DNA of 6,885 nt from Nitrospirota bacterium (lineage in GTDB: Bacteria; Nitrospirota; Nitrospiria; SBBL01; Manganitrophaceae), in contig JAHFEM010000099.1 in assembly GCA_023248505.1 (NCBI GenBank), forward strand, positions 1-6,885, in the 5' to 3' direction. The notes under the pieces were generated by a model that saw only the letters and a list, made by a program, of their open reading frames with translations, searched no databases and was not told where the DNA came from. Within the stretch, counting starts at the first letter, position 1; every line of letters starts with the position of its first letter. Shown piece by piece: positions 5,518 to 6,885 of this stretch. Both the position numbers and the translations under genes were made by a program.

Positions 5518-5519
5518 CT

Positions 5520-5960
5520 TCAGTACCAGACCTGGACGACATCTCTCAGTCGAAGGACAGATTCCTGATTAAATTGGCTTTTGTATCGGGCGATGATTTC
5601 CTGGATGGCCGATTCGGCTTGGAAGTGATCGGGGTGAACGATCTGCAGCACGATCGAATGTTCCTGAACGAGCTGGTTTTTCTGCCCGCGCCATTGACCG
5701 TTCGCATTCCAATAGGTAATACCGTCCGGAAAGCGCGGCGTCACGAAATCGCGGAGGAAGTCGTTCCATTCCGCTTCCGTGACCGGTCCGCGGGAGCTGC
5801 TCAAGCCGAAAAAGAGGAGATCCGAGACGAGGAGCGTCCCTTGACGCTGCATCAAGGGAGGGGCGGGCCGGTAGGATTCATCGATCCCGGCGCATCCCTG
5901 AAGCGAAGCGACGAACGCCAAGATGAAGAGCAGGGGCGAGAACAATCTCTTTGCGATCAT
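5520..5960 (-). CDS. DUF3574 family lipoprotein
   Basis: A 146-residue predicted lipoprotein. The N-terminus MIAKRLF is basic, followed by a hydrophobic stretch (8-19) and the lipobox L20-Q21-G22-C23, so Cys23 would be lipidated and become residue 1 of the mature protein. The mature domain shows the DUF3574 signature: TEAEWNDFLRDFVTPRFPDG at 61-80, NGQWRG at 87-92, E100 followed by SIVLQIVH (102-109), and YKSQFNQESVLR at 126-137. The family has no proven function that I know of. The start codon overlaps the lspA stop (ATGA at 5957-5960), so translation of the lipoprotein is coupled to the peptidase that would process it. A GAGG lies 11 bases upstream. Confidence 0.88.
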   Translation of the reverse strand: MIAKRLFSPLLFILAFVASLQGCAGIDESYRPAPPLMQRQGTLLVSDLLFFGLSSSRGPVTEAEWNDFLRDFVTPRFPDGITYWNANGQWRGQKNQLVQEHSIVLQIVHPDHFQAESAIQEIIARYKSQFNQESVLRLRDVVQVWY

Positions 5961-6475
5961 GGATGAGGGGGCCTCGTTTGAAGTTCCGGACGATGCGGCG
6001 AGCGGATGCTCGCCCAGAAGAGTAAACCAATCCCGGCTGTAATTGCAACATCGGCGACGTTGAAAACCCCGGTTCGGAGCCGTCCGATTCCCACGACCAT
6101 GAAGTCGATCACCCGATGATCACGGAGGAGACGATCGATCAGATTGCTGAGCCCTCCTCCCAAAATAAGGGAGAAGGAGAACACCTCGGCGACGGTCAAT
6201 CGGCGGGTGAAGAGGACATAGAAAAACAGTCCGACGAGAAAACCGCAGACGATGACGGTGAAGAGCCAGAAGCGGGTTGTCTCGGAGAGCCCTGCCCCCA
6301 GACTTAAGAACGCGCCGGGATTCTCCACATATTGCAGCCGGACGATCCCGCCGAAGAGGGGCATCGGCGGGCGGGATTCGAGCTGATGCCGGGCGAGGAT
6401 CTTGGTGATCTGATCGAATCCGATCGTGGCGAGCGGAACCGCGGCCATCAGGGAGATTTTCCGGGCGCGCGTCAT
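5957..6475 (-). CDS. lspA: Lipoprotein signal peptidase (signal peptidase II)
   Basis: Inner-membrane aspartyl protease that cuts the signal peptide of diacylglyceryl-modified prolipoproteins just before the lipobox cysteine. From the ATG at 6475 it is 172 residues, normal for LspA. Motifs in order: F20-D21-Q22-I-T-K25; ENPGAFLSL (51-59), the NxGAAFS region; GGGLSNLIDR (106-115) containing catalytic D114; RVIDFM (121-126); and FNVAD (138-142) with catalytic D142. Four hydrophobic segments are visible near 8-28, 68-90, 96-113 and 139-157. The open frame extends upstream to a TTG at 6577 (206 residues), but that extension is polar and unlike the family. GAGAG sits 7 bases before the 6475 ATG. 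The next gene, a lipoprotein, overlaps by 4 bases. Confidence 0.95.
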   Translation of the reverse strand: MTRARKISLMAAVPLATIGFDQITKILARHQLESRPPMPLFGGIVRLQYVENPGAFLSLGAGLSETTRFWLFTVIVCGFLVGLFFYVLFTRRLTVAEVFSFSLILGGGLSNLIDRLLRDHRVIDFMVVGIGRLRTGVFNVADVAITAGIGLLFWASIRSPHRPELQTRPPHP

Positions 6476-6573
6476 GTCGTTTCTCTCGGCCGAGAGCGGG
6501 CCGCTTCCCAGCCGAGAATCGCCTTCTTTCGCTCCGCGGGTGCAGGGTCGTCGGGGGGCATCACGTTCTCCAT
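6472..6573 (-). CDS. Possible 33-residue upstream ORF of lspA
   Basis: An ATG at 6573 opens 33 codons, starting MENVMPPDDPAPAERKKAIL and ending at a TGA (6472-6474) that overlaps the lspA ATG as ATGA. It begins about 12 bases after the transcription start predicted from the promoter match at 6592-6621. No clear Shine-Dalgarno precedes it. The peptide is charged and matches nothing I recognise. The overlap and the shielded lspA ribosome binding site make a coupling role plausible, but a chance ORF is also possible. Confidence 0.3.
   Translation of the reverse strand: MENVMPPDDPAPAERKKAILGWEAARSRPRETT
6483..6496 (-). promoter_or_regulatory. Palindrome covering the lspA ribosome binding site
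   Basis: CTCTCGGCCGAGAG is a perfect 14-base palindrome. On the minus-strand message its 3' half, GAGAG, is the best Shine-Dalgarno for lspA (7 bases before the ATG) and its 5' half, CTCTC, could pair with it around a GGCC loop. Ribosomes on the upstream 33-codon ORF would melt this stem. Confidence 0.4.
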
Positions 6574-6591
6574 ACAAGGGTCGATGACAGG

Positions 6592-6621
6592 ATCATACCA
6601 GCGTCGAGATTCCCAACACAA
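6592..6621 (-). promoter_or_regulatory. Candidate promoter of the lspA unit
   Basis: TATGAT (6592-6597) on the minus strand carries a TGG extension (6598-6600). It lies 18 bases downstream of TTGTGT (6616-6621), a weak -35. Start predicted near 6585. The site sits in the 85-base gap between the yceH stop and the lspA unit. Confidence 0.4.
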
Positions 6622-6670
6622 CCCGCTTCTTGCGATGAGGGAGGTCTTCGGCCGAAGGAGAATCTGTTTC

Positions 6671-6885
6671 CTAAAATTGCGATTTGAAATCGAGGAGGGC
6701 TTGCTTTAACGCTTCCAACTCCTGCCGGAGGGTTTTTACTTCTGCTTCGAGTTTTGCGACCGCTTCGCTCTCCATCGGGGCGTTCCGGGGGGCGGATTCG
6801 GAAACGGCTTTTCCCTCTTCTCTGTTTTCCTGAGGTCCGGAGAGAAGGTGGGCATAGCGCGGTTCCTTCCGGCCGGGCTGGCGGG
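6671..6885 (-). CDS. YceH/DUF480 family protein, C-terminal part
   Basis: The C-terminal 70 residues of a protein whose start lies beyond the right edge. The visible part begins RQPGRKEPRYAHLLSG, a strongly conserved tail motif of the DUF480/YceH family of winged-helix proteins. A variable linker follows, then a terminal coiled-coil-like helix with heptad leucines (VAKLEAEVKTLRQELEALKQ). The stop is TAG at 6671-6673. YceH is a conserved protein of uncertain function, expected in the cytosol. The frame lacks an upstream start in this window and was read directly from the sequence. There is no recognisable terminator; a short palindrome (6646-6657) lies downstream without a T-run. Confidence 0.88.
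   Translation of the reverse strand, partial: RQPGRKEPRYAHLLSGPQENREEGKAVSESAPRNAPMESEAVAKLEAEVKTLRQELEALKQALLDFKSQF

Larger units (their letters stand above)
5238..5519. other. Intergenic region upstream of the SelO-like gene
   Basis: A gap of 282 bases between the lipoprotein gene and the SelO-like gene. It holds a hairpin right after the lipoprotein stop and an extended -10 promoter at 5298-5306, each listed separately. The middle (about 5340-5500) is purine-rich on the plus strand with GGAAGGAAGG-like runs. I see no convincing gene, tRNA or riboswitch in it. Confidence 0.6.

Noticed and set aside
5960..5987. GGAACTT (minus strand, 5981-5987) as a second ECF promoter, upstream of the lipoprotein gene
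   Set aside because: The -35 matches perfectly, but 16 bases downstream there is ATCCA instead of TCTRA, and the site is inside lspA.
6646..6657. CTTCGGCCGAAG palindrome as the yceH terminator
   Set aside because: The stem is only four bases once a loop is allowed and no T-run follows.

Overview
The window is GC-rich bacterial DNA in which every supportable gene lies on the minus strand. It therefore reads, in transcription order, from high to low coordinates. Gene content (YceH/DUF480, LspA, a DUF3574 lipoprotein, a MEKHLA-domain protein, an NTF2-like protein and a membrane 'hydrolase-like' relic that opens with MFIGHYAVGF) fits a Gram-negative environmental bacterium. Nitrospirota or a deltaproteobacterial relative is my guess. 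No rRNA or marker gene here settles it.

Layout from the right end: (1) the C-terminus of a YceH/DUF480 protein; (2) a lipoprotein-maturation pair, lspA followed with a 4-base ATGA overlap by a DUF3574 lipoprotein, with a possible 33-codon upstream ORF that ends on the lspA start; (3) a 621-residue protein recognisable as a divergent SelO/YdiU-type pseudokinase, with its own extended -10 promoter; (4) a transcription unit of a GNAT acetyltransferase, an NTF2-like protein (ATGA overlap) and a decayed membrane protein gene carrying two frameshifts and an internal deletion; (5) a short unrecognised gene and a MEKHLA-domain gene; (6) about 500 bases without a convincing gene, packed with hairpins, a 76-base tandem duplication and a possible three-way-junction element; (7) at the left edge, the first codons of a minus-strand gene preceded by a match to the RpoE-type (ECF sigma) promoter consensus.

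The most interesting item is the SelO-like protein. It keeps the GDGR, WD..(S)GxG, DN and DYG landmarks of SelO, but by eye the positions of the ion-pair lysine and glutamate are Cys156 and Ala196. It also has a long C-terminal part unlike classical SelO. Next are the structured left region, the predicted shielding of the lspA ribosome binding site behind a small upstream ORF, and the three-lesion pseudogene. I see no complete defence system, CRISPR array, transposase or tRNA.
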